64,000 bases of DNA from Trichoplusia ni (taxonomy: Eukaryota > Arthropoda > Insecta > Lepidoptera > Noctuidae): assembly GCF_003590095.1 (NCBI RefSeq), contig NC_039490.1:2745834-2809833 (forward strand). The letters run 5' to 3'. Numbering within the stretch: the first letter of the stretch is position 1; each line of letters begins with the position of its first letter. The position numbers were made by a program, and so were the translations under genes. Shown piece by piece: positions 43,013-55,690 of this stretch. The notes below the pieces were generated by a model, which saw only the letters and a list, made by a program, of their open reading frames with translations, did not search any database and had not been told where the DNA came from.

Positions 43013-46000
43013 CTTCCCTTTCTGTCTTTTGCAATATCTGTCGACATGCATCCCTCAAAGGACAAAGGAATTATAAAAATAGACAAGATAATAGGTATAA
43101 AATATTTATCCTCATACGACACGCCATTAAAATATAAATAGGAAACAATCTAAAAATAAACAATTATACATTTTAATCCTATTAGATAGAGATCGCCTTG
43201 AGTACACAAAACCAAGTTAATTAGAGACAAAAAAACAAGCTTCCAGCTTCTCCCATTGTTTTTGTAACCCAAGTAAGGATTACCGTATTTAATTAAACGG
43301 TATCATGCCGGTATCAGGTTCAGATAAACGGTAATTAATCGTTGTTTTCTTGTCAAGGTAAAAACGTTTTTGATCCGCAAGATCAAAGCTGAGATCAACT
43401 TTAAGTATTTCTGTAATGGAAACATTATGTTGAAAATTAAAAATTATAATGGTTTTCTTGCCCCGGGATTTGTGGGACACAGGTTTTTTGTGGATTTACC
43501 TTGATTGCTTTACTTCATTGGGATGATTTATCTTTAAGAAACAAAAAAAAAAACAATAATTTTAATGTTTTTTATTCACAAAACCTAATACCTTGTTACT
43601 TGTTATGTTATTAGTAAAGAGCCTAGGAGTAGAGAAATTACCAAGCTGGTCAAGTCTTCGATTTTTTACAAATAATTACCATTACGCACTCCAGGAGCGA
43701 CGTATGCAGCTTCACATGTATTGTTCAAACCGAACGGCCATACAGCCCTGAGCTTCTATTGAAAATTGAATGTACCTACCTACACATGTAGTACGATGTG
43801 TAGGGGTTCTTACTCAAAGTGAAAACAGAACTTTATAGCGCAGTGCTCTTAGTGGGGCGGCCAGTAAGCTATAACGCTGCACTCACTTTCGACGTGACAT
43901 TGACCCTACTAATGTTAAAACATGCTTAGAGGTTCTTGAATATGGCGATTTTTAAGTAAAAACTTATATTGCTTTTGCTTTTGATACTGCAGAAATCAAT
44001 GAAATTTTATGATGGATCAAGGGTTGAGTGAAATTTTACGGTAAATTTAAATATCTCTTTTTCAATTATATGCACAAACAAAATATTTCTCAGAATTTTT
44101 GACAAGAATTTTCCTCATCATTATACGAAATCAAATGCCAAATATGAAATTCTATAACTGGAGCAAATCATAGCCGAAGCCACACATCGATACATAAAGC
44201 CTTTAAATGCCCGCCAACAGGCGTACACAATTACGAACATTACGCGTCAATCACAAGCAAAAGTTTCCTTCAAAAACCTCCGGAGTTTCGCGCAATCACA
44301 AACATTGAAAGAGGCGTCGTCATAGCAACGGTCGGTGTTATGCGCAGTCGCGACAGCCGATGACTCCGCCCTCATGACAGCCTGTTGCTTGCCGTATCTG
44401 CCGGACGCCAGTCACCTTTCAGCATTCATGGACCCACATCCAAAACAATATCAATCCGGTAAACACTAATTTCAAAAGAAATAAGACTCAAAGTTCCATG
44501 ACAAAAAAATCAAAATAAATATTAAGTCAATTTCTGATGTGCTAAAGTTGAACTTTTAAAACTTGTACGTGAAGTTTACCACGCTGTCCCGTTTCTACTT
44601 TCGCCCCAACGTGCCGGCGTCTCGCTCGCGCGTTCATGAAGGCCTGCGAAATCAGGTATCTAAATGACATTATGTTGAAATGAAAATCCCAAAGAAACAG
44701 GGGACCAAAAAAATTCGTAACTTGATTTGTTAAATGTTGTTCTCACATTTGTATTTTACCGTCATTTTTCACAGGAAATGCTTTGTAGATACATGGGCTA
44801 AAAAAAATGTATAAAATTTACGATGTTAACTATATTTTCTCATCACTTTCCATTTTCTTCATTTCATCTAAGCTTGCAAAACATTTATTCCCTAAAAATT
44901 TATAATAAACCAATTCAAAGTAACAATCCCACCATTATGACCGAATAACACTCACTATCTCAAACAAAAAACCTACTACTCCCTATTGCAATACAAAAAA
45001 TAAGATCTTTCGCCCACATGTACATTCAAAACAAAATAGAAAGAAGGGTAAGAAAGTTTAGCTCCTAAAACTGTTAAGAGATGGCGCTGTTAGTCCGTGC
45101 GATTCTTTCTGTAAGTTCTTTCACTAAGTATGAATACTATGAGGCGACTAACATCTGTTATGTTTGCTGAAGTTCAAAGTAGTTTTCCTTTGCATTATAA
45201 CAACGTATTATAAAAATATCAATAGACCTGAATGTTTAAAGGGAACGATAAATCAAAAATCCCTTTAACATCACCGTAAATGAAAGATTTTGCTTAAAGA
45301 AGAAAATAATAAATTCAAATTAAATAACTAAGACCGTTAAGGAAATAAACCGACAAAACAAATATAAATCCTTCCGTACATCCTGCATGACACCCTGGAG
45401 GCAGTCTCGAGACGATCAACTAACACCCAATAAGAACAGTATAAGCTTCTTATACAATATGAGACGGAGAAAATTACGCCATCCGTCTGCCTTGTACATG
45501 CAAATTAGACTGTTTGCGGACATATATAAATCGGCCCTCTCAGTGCGTTGGTACTTCAAAGTGCCGTAACATGTATTATAATCCCTTTCTAATTTACTAC
45601 CGAAATAATTGGCTTCAGGTTTTAGATTTGTTTTGTTACTGTCTGTTTTTGCTTGCATGCTTGTGGTGTATTTGTTTTTGATGTGTTGCGCACTGCTTTG
45701 TATTGTTTGTATTAAAAGTTTTTGATTAATGAAAAGTGTAGGTTAATCTGGGTTTCCAAACGTAAGAACTTTTTCACGATAAAATTTATCTTTAATCAAA
45801 ATCTCTTTAAAGACAAATATTATCTACTAGTGTCATTCTTGCAAGCTAAATGCTCTAAACAATGTTTTAGTTTTTAGACTCTGTTTCGGTGTTATTCTGA
45901 CTAATCGCTTATCGTTTTTTCCTCTACCGAATTTGGAGCTTTAGCGAATCTATGTATTGTTCACTTATTATGGTACATGTTATTTAAGAGTATAACAATT

Positions 46001-49000
46001 GAATGCAAAATTAAAGAAATACTATAAAAAACTAAAATATGGCAGACTAAAACTGATAATGTCATTGTAATATCGCATGCACCAAAAGCATCACTTATGT
46101 CAAAATAGAAAAAAAAACATTCTACAAGTATCTGAAGCAAAATTGGATAGGCAGTTCAAGTTACAAGTAGACAACCCTAACTTTTATGACAAATCGTATT
46201 CTGATTAATCCAGAATACTTATAAGAAGCCAGTAATCCGAATAGACACGGATTGTTCCCAAAACCTGTCTAAACAATGTCAAACAAGTTCTTCGAACTGT
46301 TTCAATCAAACGGGCCGCAGTTTCTGACAATTAATTAAAATCTGAATGGGACTGTTACAAAGTACAATACAAATTGTATCGATTTACTGAAACTTGTTGA
46401 GGTAGACATTAATATAATACAAAATTTGTTCAAAGTATAATGTTACTGGATTATAATTACTGGGATCCATCTTTGTTGTTTGTTTAAAACGTAAGAAGTG
46501 TGACAACACGAGTTCGTTTGGCTGTTTGTAATTATATCTTCTGGTAGTATATAAGTTTCTGTGTTGGGTGAAAACTCTCATGTAGACAAACAAGATTTAT
46601 GAAATCAGAATCCATAAATTCAAAATTTCTGGTAATGTTACATTCCTGCGAACTCTAACACGTTTGTTGTTTCGTCACCTGTGATCGTAGATGGATAAAT
46701 GGATTGAATATCCTTTATTGCATGCCACAGTAGTAAAGTTATTAACTAAAATATAATATCGTTACACATAAACAAACCACAATCAATAGTTTTATCGCAA
46801 AGAGTGAGTTTTTACTGACAACCTTTTGAATTCATTTCATCTTAGGATTCAGATTTAACATACATCGAATTTATTTCACTCACGTAATAAATTACACCTG
46901 ATCTTTCTTCCTTGATACATAGACTACAGTTTCACCGAAACTTTTCGGCAGCATAGTTAAGAAGCAGCATTGGTGCAGTCATGTAATCTGGCAAGTTAAA
47001 TTTGAGTGGGGTGTGAATAAAACCCGGTCCCTATCCCCACATTGTGGAATGGCAAAAGTTAGCTTGTTTATTCTCACTTTAGAGGTACTATAGCACGCAA
47101 ATGTTAGGTGTGAAATACCGGCTGACTTATTGCTTTAAAGCGGCGTCGAGAATGGGATGTTATTGTGTACTTTTAACTTTTTTAAACGCATTGTGCCCGT
47201 TTTAGTATATTGTTCGGTGTTTGTATCAAAAGTTTTTATTTATAAGCGTCATTGGGATTTTTGGATGCGGGGAATGCAATAACCGGTGTTTTGGCTCGAT
47301 GTTATGGGTTAAAGTTATCGTTGTTGCAAACACTATGCTTAAAAGTTCTGAGTTTAAAATTCGGCTTTGGATTTGGGATATAGTACCTAACATTTACCGT
47401 AGAGCAGGAAAAATAAGGGTCTTTTTATGTTTGCCACTTGTTATATTTAACATTTCCTTCTTTATCATACTGCAGTATACTACTAGTAATTAAACTTCTA
47501 TACATAATATTGCATTATTAAACGTCCGCAATTTAGTAACGACCGAGCGTACAGCAGAGTTTGGACGTTAATTTGATTTGTGGGACTTACCTAAGGCTTT
47601 CACAAGGAAATCAATTTGGGCCGCAACTATGTCATGATCGCAACACTGCTGCAGATTCGTGCAATCAAACTAATGAGATGAGTTCTGGCCTAATCCTTAT
47701 TAGAGCCTTATTGACGGACCCGAGACCCGAAACTTGCATAGTTTTGGAACTCTCCCAACGTCTGCTTCAAGATTATTGTGAATGTTTTCGATTATATTCT
47801 GTTTACAGCAAGTGACAATGGTGTTTCCACTTCAATTTAGGATACATAGTAATCAGATACAAGGATATAAAATTGTGATCAATTATCTTAGTCGATAATT
47901 AAACTGATAGGTGCTTATATTTTTTACATCGATGAATTATTAAATACTTTATAATATAGAAATCGTGGCTTTCATTTTCTTCATAATGCAGCCTTAGATG
48001 TATCAGGTTGGCACATAAAACATCAGGCAGTAAAACAAAATACAAATTCTTTAGAAAATAAACAAACGATCGTAGTTTTCCCTTCAGAGATTACTTACTA
48101 GCTAATGTAATTAGTGTTGATATCGCTTAGATTACTTCGAGCGGTAACATCATTAATTGCATCGGTGCCCCTCGATGCTGAATGCAGCTCTAACACGCAA
48201 TTATTAATGTCATTTAGTACAAGTATAGATGTGGTTGGACTGTGGTTATTACAGGCTAATAGGTACATGATTATAGTGATGAGCTGCTAGGCTTAAGCCA
48301 GTTTGAGTGCTTTGAGAACTGACGATAATTTAATTGGATTGCTAATGAGGTGATGAGGTGAGATGATATAGTAGAAACTAGAGAAACTAAAGAGCTACTG
48401 CATATTTCTTGCGGATCAGTTATTAAGAGCAAAATGTTTCGAATGACGGTACAAAATTATCAAAGACATGTGTGCATTCCGACAGTTAATGTGATGAACG
48501 GTCATTAGAACAAGTACTCTAAATCCAAAAATAAACGACTAAACAAACGCCAACAAGTCTAACATAAAGTCATCGACCAATAAATAACAAAACAAAAACC
48601 AGTTGTTTAAAAACAAAACTTTCCATTTTGGCTCAAAAACACTATGTCCCCAAAGGATTTAAGTCCGATTTCATTCACAACGCTACGGATGTACGGAGTT
48701 TAAACTTCATTTCCTAGAAAGGATATTGGGGATTAAAAGTTTTCTAGCCCTAATCCATTGAGACAGCCGGTTTGCTGGGCGCGGAGTCGGACGAGCCAAA
48801 TCTAGGGATCTAAGAATCCACGACATGGAATTTCGGTTTTATTGTTCAGTCCTTAAATTGGATTTTATGTCGATGATTCCTGCTGCCTCATCTCTGATTT
48901 CTCGTTTATGTTCCACTTTAATGAATATTACGTGGTTTACTCCGAGTCTGTTATAAGACTTGTTTTGCTTTTTCCTGACAGTTCTAGAAGGTCTCTTGCT

Positions 49001-49063
49001 CAACTTTTGGTGATGATAAACTATAATAAATTGTAATAGCAGAAAAATACTTATCGACACCAA
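43013..49063. other. Intergenic, no gene supported
   Basis: About 6 kb of AT-rich sequence up to the gap. Short open frames (45387-45569, 46384-46593, 47221-47493, 47561-47815) show no domain, no splice context and no paralogue. The open frame at 48839-49063 touches the gap and could be part of an exon, but I do not recognise it. Confidence 0.4.
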
Positions 49064-50063
49064 NNNNNNNNNNNNNNNNNNNNNNNNNNNNNNNNNNNNN
49101 NNNNNNNNNNNNNNNNNNNNNNNNNNNNNNNNNNNNNNNNNNNNNNNNNNNNNNNNNNNNNNNNNNNNNNNNNNNNNNNNNNNNNNNNNNNNNNNNNNNN
49201 NNNNNNNNNNNNNNNNNNNNNNNNNNNNNNNNNNNNNNNNNNNNNNNNNNNNNNNNNNNNNNNNNNNNNNNNNNNNNNNNNNNNNNNNNNNNNNNNNNNN
49301 NNNNNNNNNNNNNNNNNNNNNNNNNNNNNNNNNNNNNNNNNNNNNNNNNNNNNNNNNNNNNNNNNNNNNNNNNNNNNNNNNNNNNNNNNNNNNNNNNNNN
49401 NNNNNNNNNNNNNNNNNNNNNNNNNNNNNNNNNNNNNNNNNNNNNNNNNNNNNNNNNNNNNNNNNNNNNNNNNNNNNNNNNNNNNNNNNNNNNNNNNNNN
49501 NNNNNNNNNNNNNNNNNNNNNNNNNNNNNNNNNNNNNNNNNNNNNNNNNNNNNNNNNNNNNNNNNNNNNNNNNNNNNNNNNNNNNNNNNNNNNNNNNNNN
49601 NNNNNNNNNNNNNNNNNNNNNNNNNNNNNNNNNNNNNNNNNNNNNNNNNNNNNNNNNNNNNNNNNNNNNNNNNNNNNNNNNNNNNNNNNNNNNNNNNNNN
49701 NNNNNNNNNNNNNNNNNNNNNNNNNNNNNNNNNNNNNNNNNNNNNNNNNNNNNNNNNNNNNNNNNNNNNNNNNNNNNNNNNNNNNNNNNNNNNNNNNNNN
49801 NNNNNNNNNNNNNNNNNNNNNNNNNNNNNNNNNNNNNNNNNNNNNNNNNNNNNNNNNNNNNNNNNNNNNNNNNNNNNNNNNNNNNNNNNNNNNNNNNNNN
49901 NNNNNNNNNNNNNNNNNNNNNNNNNNNNNNNNNNNNNNNNNNNNNNNNNNNNNNNNNNNNNNNNNNNNNNNNNNNNNNNNNNNNNNNNNNNNNNNNNNNN
50001 NNNNNNNNNNNNNNNNNNNNNNNNNNNNNNNNNNNNNNNNNNNNNNNNNNNNNNNNNNNNNNN
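49064..50063. other. Assembly gap of exactly 1,000 N
   Basis: A run of 1,000 unknown bases, a conventional placeholder length, so the real distance is unknown. It cuts the third exon of the MADF-type copy to its right. Confidence 0.99.
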
Positions 50064-51334
50064 CCACTAATCTACCTATTTGACCATATTTAGTGTCATC
50101 AACATTAAAGACATCATGTTGAACTCCTCTTAATGCATTTAGTATACTGTTGCTACATTCTGACAAGTAGCATCAACCTCATTTGTAGATATTTTTGATT
50201 CGTTTCTCACTTTGGCATGCTATCATCTTCTTTTGGTGAATCATTCTGAAAGAGATATACTTTTGTTTTTAAATTCTGTTGTAATACAGACAGACTACAT
50301 AAAGCCCCTACCTCATTTAAGAAAAATAAACTATTTATAAAACATTGACAGTCCATATAATTACAATATGATTCCCAATATGTTATTGAAAAGCAGCCAC
50401 AAATATAAAAGTTCAGTTCACATACTGTTACTTACATTTGTTGTCCTTGAGGTATCCCCATTAGTAAGACTGTTTTTATTTACCGTAAGTAGAAACCTAC
50501 ATGCATCCCACAAGTGCCAGGTAATTTTACAAACCTGTAACAGATACCAAAACTTTCTGTAATAATTTTACATAAATGTATTTATATTTTTTTTTTGTAT
50601 AATATATAGACCATAGAAATTGGCATGAGAAAGGGGAGGCCTATGCTCAGCAGTGGGAGGATAAAGGCTGTGGATAATGAAGATGATGGTGAAGTAGATG
50701 TGTGGTAGAATAATAAGTTATGTTAGTACCTGTTTTAAAATATGAAAAATCTTTTTTTTTTTGGTACTTTAAACACAGAATTTATTTCACATTTGAAAAT
50801 GAGGACTGCCTATCCATTATTTATAAATTATTTATGCATACTCTATTGTAAAGTATGTACTTAAAAAAGTTAACAATCTAAATCTAAGTTTCTCTTTTTT
50901 AAGCATCTTACAAAAAAATTAGAATAAATTAAATACAGATTTATTTGTTTTGGTTATTTTTATTGTTTTTTTTTTATAGGTATTTGTTTTCATTTTCAAG
51001 ATAATTGTCTGAAAGATTGTTTTCCTTTTTTAAGTATAGATAATATAGATTAAAGTACCTTTCCATCTCCTTTAGCCTGACTTGCTTTTAGTTTTCTTAA
51101 GTGATTGGCAAATGTCGACCTTATATTCGTCCATCGGTCTTTTACTGCCTGTCCCGTGAATTCGTTGCCATATTTAGACGCAAATTCTGCATAAGTTTGA
51201 TCTCTATGCTCGACAGATGTGTATTTTGGATGCTTTGGATTCCAAATATTAGGTTTACGTTCCATAAATTTCACTAATTTTAAATTCATTTTTCTGGTCC
51301 AAAAAACTTTCTCTTTTGCAAAATCTAATGTCAT
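50064..51334 (-). pseudogene. MADF/BESS-type gene copy, frameshifted and cut by the gap
   Basis: Exons 51059-51334 (92 codons), 50484-50534 (17 codons) and 50064-50245 (into the gap). Exon 1 is a MADF domain (FWTRKMNLKLVKFMERKPNI, HPKYTSVEHRDQTYAEFASK, VKDRWTNIRSTF). Exon 2 reads VCKITWHLWDACRFLLT. Exon 3 starts NDSPKEDDSMPK and meets a stop. VDATCQNVA is found in another frame, and SILNALRGVQHDVFNVDDTK in a third. Two one-base shifts are needed compared with the intact paralogue at 53689-54658, so this copy is probably a pseudogene, or the contig end is poor in quality. Confidence 0.7.
50620..50693 (+). repeat. RTE-type LINE 3' end fragment
   Basis: GGGGAGGCCTATGCTCAGCA...GTGGGAGG...AAGGCTG followed by a GATGATGGTGA tail matches the 3' end of the RTE fragment at 16483-16850. 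It lies in the second exon-first exon intron of the MADF copy. Confidence 0.6.
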
Positions 51335-52253
51335 GGTAGGATTTTTGCTAGATTTATTCTTACGCGAAAACTGTTAACCTGTTTATTTACATTCAAACAA
51401 TATAAACACGGGGATCAGAATTCGACAATCTCAGTTTGACAGTGACTGAAGTGAGTGTACTGCCATTGTTAAAAACGTATTTTTTTAGTTCATGTCTTAT
51501 CATAAGTTTAGGTGAACTAATTCAACTGAGCCATTTAAAAGACACACGTAATAAAAATCACTTTTGTCATAATATCGACAAGTAAAACTCGTTTACTTGT
51601 GATAGGCTTTCGCATTCGTCAATAGAAAATAATCTTATACCTACACTCAAAACACATTAATATCAATATTCGTTTAGTAGATACCGACCAATTTTTAAAG
51701 TTAAATGAATACCAATTTTACCCTAACGAATTGAATAAATCTAAATTAAGTAAAGTTAAATTGTTAGTCCGCCGGAAATACTTTAAAAAAATACAAGTAT
51801 TTTTATTTATTTTTGTCAAATACCCTATTTCAGCATGTCTCAATCGTCAGAGGTCATCTCTTTTTCTTTTACCTACTTGCTTCAAAGTTCAAAAGATCAT
51901 GAAAACTCTTACGCACGCCTTGGGTAGCTCACTGCTAGTTCAGGGCTAGGCCCGTGCCGGACGGCGCATTTGTGTTCCAGTTCGCCTCAAAGAGAAGTCA
52001 GTAAGCTCTGTAGAGCCCATTAGGGCTGACATCTGCCGGGGCAGCAAAACTCTTTGAAATGGTTACTGTGGCAGTGGCTCCGATACACGAAGGGCAAAGG
52101 AATGATTTTAGTCAGTAGAAGTCTGACACTCCCTTCCACTATACCCAAAAAAGCCCAACTTATATTAACCTAATTATACAAAACTATTGTCCATCTACCC
52201 ACCTTTTTTTTTGTTACTTGGAAGTTAAACTGTTACAGGATTAACACTAAGTA
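51335..52253. other. Intergenic, contains a dispersed repeat at about 51945-52150
   Basis: The part from GCCCGTGCCGGACGGCGCAT to AGAAGTCTGACACTCCCTTC resembles a SINE-like repeat common in moths, but I cannot find pol III boxes or tails. The rest is unassigned. Confidence 0.4.
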
Positions 52254-52479
52254 CCGTAAAACGGGGTGAATAGAGGGTTTTTTGGGGTGGATAGAAACAG
52301 AGTTTTTATTAAAATTTGGACGTTTAACTAGACAAAACATAAAGATTATACGCAAACTCACAAGTATTTCATAAAGTAAGTGTGTCTAAGCATTTTAATG
52401 TAAGAAAATATTCATGTAACCCCCTAAAAAACACTATTCTCTATTCACCCCTTGAAACTCTATTCACCCCGTTTTACCG
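52254..52479. mobile_element. Tc1/mariner-like MITE, 226 bp
   Basis: The ends CCGTAAAACGGGGTGAATAG and CGGTAAAACGGGGTGAATAG (read inward) are flanked by TA on both sides (52252-52253, 52480-52481). GGGGTGAATAGA-type motifs recur inside the ends. No ORF. Confidence 0.7.
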
Positions 52480-53688
52480 TAGGTAACGGAACGATAACAT
52501 GACACATCAGTGTGGTTAAAAAGAAAAATTGTGTCTTTCGGAAGGTATGCAGGAGATAGGAGTCATCAGATAGTTTAGTACAAGGCAGTGTGCTGGGACC
52601 GTTGTTTCAGGGATAAATAAAAAGACGTTTTTTTTTTATTCTATTAATAAAAGAAATACATTGAGAATACAAATATATAAAACCCTGACGTCTGTGCCAG
52701 GTTTGAAACCTGTTTTACAGAAGTCAGTGTTTTCGCCTTTGGTTACAATAATTTAGTTAATTCTAGAGAAGATTACAATTAATAATACTAGAGTTACGTT
52801 CTGAGATCATTTTGACGAGTGTTTGTGTGCGTGTACGTGTCTGTTTGTGTGTATGTTTTTTTTTGGAAAAATGTGAAGAAGATTTTATTATTCTTACTTA
52901 CTACTGAATGTGCTTAGTATCGTATTTGCTAATAAAGCAGTACAATAGTAAGATTATCTGACACTAGATATTTCAATGCGAAATGCAACAAATAAGTGCA
53001 ATTTCATCAACACACAAGGAAGTGTGCATTACAATCATTACAAAGTTTCAAAAGCTTAGCTCTTCTCCCTATGTCCTTCAAATCTTAGTCTCAAAGACCA
53101 CATTAATGGCTTACCATGACTCCATATAATTATCAGTCTTGCGAGTTAACGTCATACTTTGTGGGAACTGCTGTCTAAAAGAACGGGTTTTCAAAACCCA
53201 AGAATGACACATGTTTAAAAGTAGGTAACTGAAAGCTGTTCTCGATTTTTCTCGAGCTTTTCCTTCGCAATACGTTTTGAAGTTACTCAATTTGTTAAAA
53301 TAAACACCTAATTGTATCAGACAATATTACCAGATTTATTAAATGTAATTATTAAGATATGTTCCAAAAAGACAGACCTACAAGATAACTTACTTACTAA
53401 ATGTGGTGGGATGTTCGCAAATGTAATTCCTTGTTTCTTGTGTTATATAATAGTCCACATTCTAAACATATAAATGATTATTATTCTATTGATGAGTTCA
53501 TCAATGACTCTCTACATCTAAACAATGTAATAGTACGAAATGAGTATAGTTATTAATATGAAATTGATTAAATATGGAGTGCCTATTTTAAGGTAGATTA
53601 TAGTAGAACTATATTAGCGTATACCGTATTTACGGACCTACGGTCTATACCAATAAATAATTATCAAAAACTCATCCGACTCAACTTT
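52480..53688. other. Intergenic downstream of the MADF gene
   Basis: AT-rich. A GTGTGTGCGTGTACGTGTCT stretch near 52830 is a short GT-rich repeat. Otherwise nothing seen. Confidence 0.4.
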
Positions 53689-54658
53689 TTAAATGGATAT
53701 TACCTCATTCATCTCAAGATTCAAGAAATCCAGCATTTTACACGATATTCGAGCTGCATCATAGGAACTCATTTGATAGAGTTTACCTGCAACATATCTT
53801 GTTAAGTTGCTGTATTTGGTGTCATCACCATAGCAGACATCATTTTGAGTTCCACGTATGGCATTAACTAAACCATTAGCTACATTGTGGCATGTAGCGT
53901 CAACATTATCCGATGCATTTCCTTGCTCTTTCTTGATTTTCCGGTCATTTCCTTTGGGTGGATCTTTCTGTAACATAAATATATTTTTTTTGTTAGTAAT
54001 AAATAATAATATAAATGCCTTGATGATACTCTGCTTGCCAGGTTCTTTGTATTTACCTTGTACAGAAAACTGCATGCATCCCATAAGTACCAGGTGATGT
54101 TATAGGTCTGTAAGAGAAATAAAAACTATCTGTAATCATTATAATTGCATTCAGAGTAATACAATTTATGCCTGAATAATTTAATATGTCAGCAAGGTAC
54201 ATAGTGTTTTCATGGCAATAATAAATGCTAATTCAGTTGAAATCTGATATGTCAAACGACGAATTTAATTTTAATTTTCATATTAGGAATTTCACAGAAT
54301 TCTTCTGATTATCTTTTTCAAATTAACAGTACTGTCTTATTTTCAATGAGTCGATAGATTTTGTATAAATAAAATAGGTAGGTACCTCTCCTTTAGCTTT
54401 ACTTGCTTTGAGTCTTTTCATGAGACCAACAAAGGTCGTTCGAATACGAATCCATTGGTCTTTCACATCTTCTCCTGTGAATTTGTTATTGCCGTATATA
54501 AAAGCAAATTGCCTGTAAATTTGATCTCTATGCATGATCGATGAGTACTTTGAATGCTTCCGATTCCAAATGGTTGGTTTACTTTTTATAAATTTCACAA
54601 GTCTTAAAGTCATTGCTCTTGTCCAAAAAACTTCCTCTTTAGCCAAATCCAATGCCAT
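53689..54658 (-). CDS. MADF/BESS-type putative transcription regulator, 200 aa
   Basis: Three exons: 54386-54658, 54057-54107 and 53689-53967. Phase 0 at each junction, with the stop at 53689-53691. The MADF domain (residues about 8-95, FWTRAMTLRLVKFIKSKPTI; HSKYSSIMHRDQIYRQFAFI; VKDQWIRIRTTFVGLMKRL; then TYNITWYLWDACSFLYK) is a Myb/SANT-like DNA-binding fold found in Adf-1-type insect proteins. The linker is basic (KGNDRKIKKE). The C-terminus (YVAGKLYQMSSYDAARISCK, MLDFLNLEM) resembles a BESS protein-interaction motif. Such proteins act in the nucleus. A damaged tandem copy lies 2.4 kb downstream. MADF families expand in insects, sometimes from transposon-derived genes; no transposon ends are seen here. 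Confidence 0.75.
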
Positions 54659-54833
54659 TGTAAAGGTTTTCAGTTAATTTCTTAACTTGAGCTTTTTTAA
54701 ATGTTGGAAATTTTGACAGTTGTTAATTTTTACTACAGGTTCTGGGTACCTATCTGTTGCTGTCTGTAACAACAAAAATATAATTGTTAGTAGATATCAA
54801 TACTAATCTTGTCTTCTTCTTCTTCTTATATAT

Positions 54834-55015
54834 AAAAATGAATTGCTGTTCGTTAGTCTCGCTAAAACTCGAGAACGGCTGAACCGATTTGGCTCTTATT
54901 AGTCTTGAAATATTCGTAACACTCCAGGGAAGGTTTAAACGGGTTTAAAATATAAAAAAATTGAAAAAATATTATGTCAACTCTTAGGCGGTGCGTAGTT
55001 CGCTGGGACAGCTAG
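54834..55015 (+). mobile_element. Short Helitron-like element, third type
   Basis: Begins TCTTATATATAAAAATGAAT next to a CTT microsatellite and ends GGGACAGCTAG followed by T. The body contains GAACGGCTGAACCGATTTGG. No coding capacity. It lies upstream of the MADF gene. Confidence 0.6.
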
Positions 55016-55582
55016 TTATAGATATAAATATATAATGTAAAGTAACTGTCAAAAATTAATATTTAGTACGCATAAATTTATCCAAATTTAAAAATTTTTT
55101 TACCTCTTATTTGAGAATTAAGGAATAAGAAAATGGCATACTGGCAAGGATTTTATATCTCAGGTTACTTATGACTTGGGCCATTTTATAAGTATTGTGC
55201 TAGGAAGATTTGAGGAAAATTTTATTTAGAGAATCATATTCACATAAGGTTATGCCTCTATGAGTCGGATAATAGGTTACGGCTTTCTACGATTCTGTAA
55301 TGTCATGGTCAGTGTCAGAAAAATATCCTGACTAATATGGGGAAGATGAACTGGGGTTATCTGAATGTTGTTTTCGGATCAACTTGGGTAGGGATAGGAG
55401 CGATAATAAGCAAAATACTTGTTATAACAAGAACTAGGGAAGCTTATTCCCGCGGCTGAGTCAAGAATGTAGTTAGGGAGTTTTCAAGGAACTGTGAGAC
55501 ATGATGGAAAGGTCTAGGCACAGAGGACATTACTCGCTTAGACAAACATAGGGAAGGATAGGTTTACAGAGGAACGCTCAGC

Positions 55583-55690
55583 ATTTTTTTTTATACTTTA
55601 TTGCACATAAATACACACTGGGACAATATGTTCTTGGAAAAAACAAGTACAAAGGCTTAACGCAAAGTTGGGTTCTCTTACAGCAAAGCT
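55583..55690 (-). repeat. Probable non-LTR retroelement 3' end
   Basis: On the minus strand it ends TTATGTGCAATAAAGTATAA and an A-run, a 3' end phrase common in moth genomes. The sequence to the right (to about 56250) may be more of the same element, but it contains no recognisable reverse transcriptase. Confidence 0.45.

Noticed and set aside
48839..49063. 74-codon ORF ending at the gap
   Set aside because: A hydrophobic then basic sequence that I do not recognise. It starts within a few bases of the N run, so its context cannot be judged.
49051..50166. 371-codon open frame across the gap
   Set aside because: It consists almost wholly of translated N; only the right edge is a real exon piece of the MADF copy.
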